Positions 6,703-7,944 of a stretch of 7,944 nt of DNA are shown here, in pieces. Positions within the stretch are counted from its first letter, which is position 1; the number at the start of each line of letters is the position of its first letter. The position numbers were made by a program, and so were the translations under genes. The DNA is from DASXBJ01 sp036491755. GTDB lineage: Bacteria > Chloroflexota > Dormibacteria > Dormibacterales > Dormibacteraceae. The notes below the pieces were generated by a model. That model saw only the letters and a program-made list of their open reading frames with translations. It ran no database searches and was not told the origin of the DNA. The stretch covers positions 1 to 7,944 of the forward strand of contig DASXBJ010000051.1 in the NCBI GenBank assembly GCA_036491755.1, written 5' to 3'.

Positions 6703-7035
6703 ATGGTCGACCGATTTGCAACAATTCGTCGACTCGTGGTCAGACGGCTGGGGACCAGCGCTGTCGGAGCCAGCGCGCTGCTGGTCGTGGCCGGCAGCGT
6801 GGCCTTCGCCGGCATTCCTGATTCGTCCGGCGTCATCCATGCCTGCTACCACAAGTCCAACAGCCAGCTCCGCATCATCGACAGCTCGGTGGACAGCTGC
6901 CGGGCCAACGAGACGGAATTGACCTGGAACCAGACCGGGCCCCAAGGACCCCAAGGACCTCAAGGGGGCCGCAGGGCGTCAAGGGCGACACGGGTGCAAC
7001 TGGACCCCAGGGCGCCCAGGGACCACAGGGCGTGA
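6703..7035 (+). CDS. Secreted collagen-like protein, 5' part (frame broken at 6964-6968)
   Basis: This is the N-terminal part of a surface or secreted collagen-like protein. Residues 1-36 form a signal peptide: basic 'RRLVVRR', a hydrophobic core, then 'AFA' before G37. The mature protein begins 'GIPDSSGVIHACYHKSN', with C48 and C66 possibly paired by a disulfide. It continues through 'ELTWNQTG' into Gly-X-Y triplets from G79 (6937): GPQ GPQ GPQ. At the five-G run 6964-6968 the collagen pattern leaves this frame. The frame continues with non-collagen, Arg-rich sequence and stops at 7033-7035 (110 aa). The collagen pattern resumes in the -1/+2 frame (see 7032-7661). The two parts read as one gene of about 318 codons, 6703-7661, with a frame break. 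The break may be a mutation, a phase-variable tract or an assembly error. Confidence 0.75.
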   Translation: MVDRFATIRRLVVRRLGTSAVGASALLVVAGSVAFAGIPDSSGVIHACYHKSNSQLRIIDSSVDSCRANETELTWNQTGPQGPQGPQGGRRASRATRVQLDPRAPRDHRA

Positions 7036-7253
7036 AGGGCGACACGGGCGCGACCGGGGCGCAGGGTCCGCAAGGCGTCAAGGGCGACACCGGCGCAACC
7101 GGGGCGCAGGGTGCGCAGGGCGTCAAGGGCGACACCGGCGCGACTGGGGCGCAGGGCCCGCAGGGGGCCAAGGGCGACACCGGCGCGACTGGGGCGCAAG
7201 GGCCCCAAGGAGTCAAGGGTGACACTGGCGCCCAGGGCCCGGCCGGTCCAGCT
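6937..7253 (+). repeat. Gly-X-Y collagen tract with 45-bp tandem repeats
   Basis: About 36 Gly-X-Y triplets are coded here. Four consecutive 45-bp units start at 7029, 7074, 7119 and 7164, each coding the pattern G(V/A)K-GDT-GAT-GAQ-G(P/A)Q. They are flanked by a 54-bp variant unit at 6975 and a truncated unit at 7209 that ends in GPA-GPA-GTG. The units differ mainly at third codon positions (ACG/ACC/ACT, GCG/GCA), so they are old enough to have diverged while the protein pattern was kept. Confidence 0.9.
6964..6968 (+). other. Five-G run where the collagen-like gene changes frame
   Basis: Upstream, GPQ triplets run in the frame of ATG 6703 up to CAA GGG (6961-6966). Downstream, GPQ-GVK-GDT runs in the frame containing GGG CCG CAG (6966-6974). 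A run of three G instead of five would join the two parts with perfect Gly-X-Y periodicity; six G would also restore the frame but add one glycine. Confidence 0.8.
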
Positions 7254-7661
7254 GGAACAGGCGGTGGCGGCGGAAGCATCATCGAGACGCGGCGTTCGTT
7301 CGACTTGGGCAATGCGCCTCAGATCGGAACCAACGACGTCGGCGAGATCACCGTGGCGAGCATCAACGTGCCCGCGGGTAGCTACGAGCTCTACTTCACC
7401 GTCAGCCTGCAGAACAACAATGGGGCAGCCTTCTCTGACAACACTCGCGACATCTACTGCGACCTGGACGGTGATCGCCTCTTCGGATCGGTTGCTGGTA
7501 GTCACGACGGGGAGCTCACCTGGCACAAGGCCTCGATTCACGGGGTCGCCGCAACCATCTCCGCAGGCTGCAGCGTCAACAACGGCGGATCAAGCAGCAA
7601 CGTCTATGTCGGGGGCTTCACGCTCACGGCGGTTTCAGTCGGCTCGATCACGATCCAGTAA
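7032..7661 (+). CDS. Secreted collagen-like protein, 3' part: Gly-X-Y tract and C-terminal beta domain
   Basis: This is the downstream part of the collagen-like gene. The coding pattern in this frame actually begins at 6966; 7032 is only the first GTG after the upstream part stops, and it has no convincing ribosome binding site, so independent translation is unlikely. The product has repeated GVK-GDT-GAT-GAQ-GPQ triplets, a glycine-rich linker ('GTGGGGGS'), and a C-terminal domain of about 130 residues. That domain is rich in alternating hydrophobic and polar stretches ('ASINVPAGSYELYFTVSLQN', 'DIYCDLDGDRLFG', 'GFTLTAVSVGSITIQ') and resembles the jelly-roll-like globular ends of bacterial collagen-like proteins. 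Two cysteines (in 'DIYCDLDG' and 'SAGCSVNN') could pair. Such ends usually trimerise the collagen helix, and a role in surface adhesion or matrix is inference. TAA is at 7659-7661. Confidence 0.75.
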   Translation: MKGDTGATGAQGPQGVKGDTGATGAQGAQGVKGDTGATGAQGPQGAKGDTGATGAQGPQGVKGDTGAQGPAGPAGTGGGGGSIIETRRSFDLGNAPQIGTNDVGEITVASINVPAGSYELYFTVSLQNNNGAAFSDNTRDIYCDLDGDRLFGSVAGSHDGELTWHKASIHGVAATISAGCSVNNGGSSSNVYVGGFTLTAVSVGSITIQ

Positions 7662-7678
7662 GTGAATTAGACGGGTAA

Positions 7679-7714
7679 TCGACGGGCGGCCAGCCTCGCG
7701 CTGGCCGCCGTCGA
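7679..7714 (+). terminator. Strong GC hairpin after the collagen-like gene
   Basis: GGCGGCCAGC (7685-7694) pairs perfectly with GCTGGCCGCC (7700-7709) around the loop CTCGC. It extends outward with TCGAC (7679-7683) against GTCGA (7710-7714) around a single bulged G. The hairpin begins 18 nt after the stop codon. There is no T-run after it, so it is either a U-less terminator of the kind common in high-GC bacteria or an mRNA 3'-end stabiliser. Confidence 0.6.
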
Positions 7715-7843
7715 CATGGAAAGCGATCCGGTCGGGACCCCACATCGGGAAATCCGCCGTCGTGATCGCGGCCAGTTAGGCCACTCCTCGGGCGCTATCT
7801 CGGCGAGCCGGACCGCGTCCGGCTTGGTGGAGGCGGCGGTGTG

Positions 7844-7882
7844 TGACGCGGCGGGAGTTGAACTCGCGTCATGCGCCGTTTT
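7844..7882 (+). terminator. Second inverted repeat followed by a T-run
   Basis: TGACGCG (7844-7850) and CGCGTCA (7865-7871) form a 7-bp stem over a 14-nt loop; five T (from about 7879) follow 7 nt later. This could be a back-up terminator for the collagen-like gene, or an operator for a gene beyond the window. No convincing gene was found in 7715-7944. Confidence 0.3.
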
Positions 7883-7944
7883 TCGAGTTCGGAACCCGCG
7901 ATTTGACGCCAAAGTCGGACGGAGCTGGCCGAGTTTATAGTCCG

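Noticed and set aside
6482..6724. Upstream extension of the nitroreductase frame
   Set aside because: Family members begin near the ATG at 6481; the extension runs under the divergent collagen-gene start and is not protein-like.
6963..6970. Programmed -1 ribosomal slippage at the G-run
   Set aside because: The phase does not fit a canonical X-XXY-YYZ heptamer (GGG would have to re-pair on AGG), and a -1 shift would leave an extra glycine; mutation or tract-length change is the simpler explanation.
6875..7541. Two minus-strand open frames over the collagen tract, one Pro/Ala-rich
   Set aside because: They are the complement of Gly-X-Y codons, which automatically gives periodic Pro/Ala or Arg-rich frames.
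7852..7868. tRNA T-arm-like sequence (GAGTTCAACTC on the minus strand)
   Set aside because: No matching acceptor stem, D-arm or anticodon arm could be placed around it, and the arm itself has a mismatch.
7667..7940. Short open frames on both strands in the tail, the plus-strand one ending with a faintly thioesterase-like 'LVEAAVCDAAGVELASCAVF'
   Set aside because: They have no ribosome binding site, and the likeness is too short and weak to call even a remnant.

Overview
The window is GC-rich DNA with very dense coding on the minus strand. It most likely comes from an aerobic soil-type bacterium of the Chloroflexota / Dormibacterota / Actinomycetota kind. The evidence for this is the high GC content, GTG and TTG starts, a deazaflavin (F420)-type nitroreductase-family protein, a YcaQ/HTH_42-type winged-helix protein, and a secreted collagen-like protein whose mature N-terminus has the 'IPDSSGVIHACY' style. 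This placement is inference from protein style; there is no rRNA to confirm it.

Positions 1-6481 form one tightly packed minus-strand gene train, read from right to left. The order is a deazaflavin-dependent nitroreductase-family protein (6481-6059), a 31-codon alpha/beta-hydrolase N-terminal remnant (6049-5954), a winged-helix DNA-binding-domain protein (about 5996-4851), a LapA/DUF1049-like membrane protein (4832-4197), a LOG-family phosphoribohydrolase (4193-3423), a two-HKD phospholipase D-family protein (3393-2317), a membrane-anchored SCO-TlpA fusion (2384-921) and heme A synthase CtaA (911-12). The start of a further gene overlaps the ctaA stop by 4 bases. Gaps between genes are 3-29 nt, or there are overlaps (68 nt and 4 nt), so co-transcription is likely. 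The last two genes are a functional pair in cytochrome c oxidase biogenesis: SCO serves CuA-site metallation and thiol chemistry, TlpA is a thiol-disulfide oxidoreductase, and CtaA makes heme A. The PLD, LOG and LapA-like genes have no obvious link to that pathway.

Positions 6482-6702 are a divergent intergenic region with a plausible plus-strand promoter and a strong ribosome binding site. Positions 6703-7661 encode a secreted collagen-like protein on the plus strand: signal peptide, two-cysteine N-terminal segment, about 36 Gly-X-Y triplets built on a 45-bp tandem repeat, and a beta-rich C-terminal domain. Its reading frame is broken at a run of five G (6964-6968) exactly inside the Gly-X-Y tract. 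A strong GC hairpin follows the gene (7679-7714). The last 230 bases hold no convincing gene, but they contain a second inverted repeat followed by a T-run.

The points most worth a second look are the collagen-gene frame break at a G-run, the SCO-TlpA fusion with an extra DUF4382-like periplasmic domain, the alpha/beta-hydrolase remnant between two operon genes, and the odd start context of the PLD gene.
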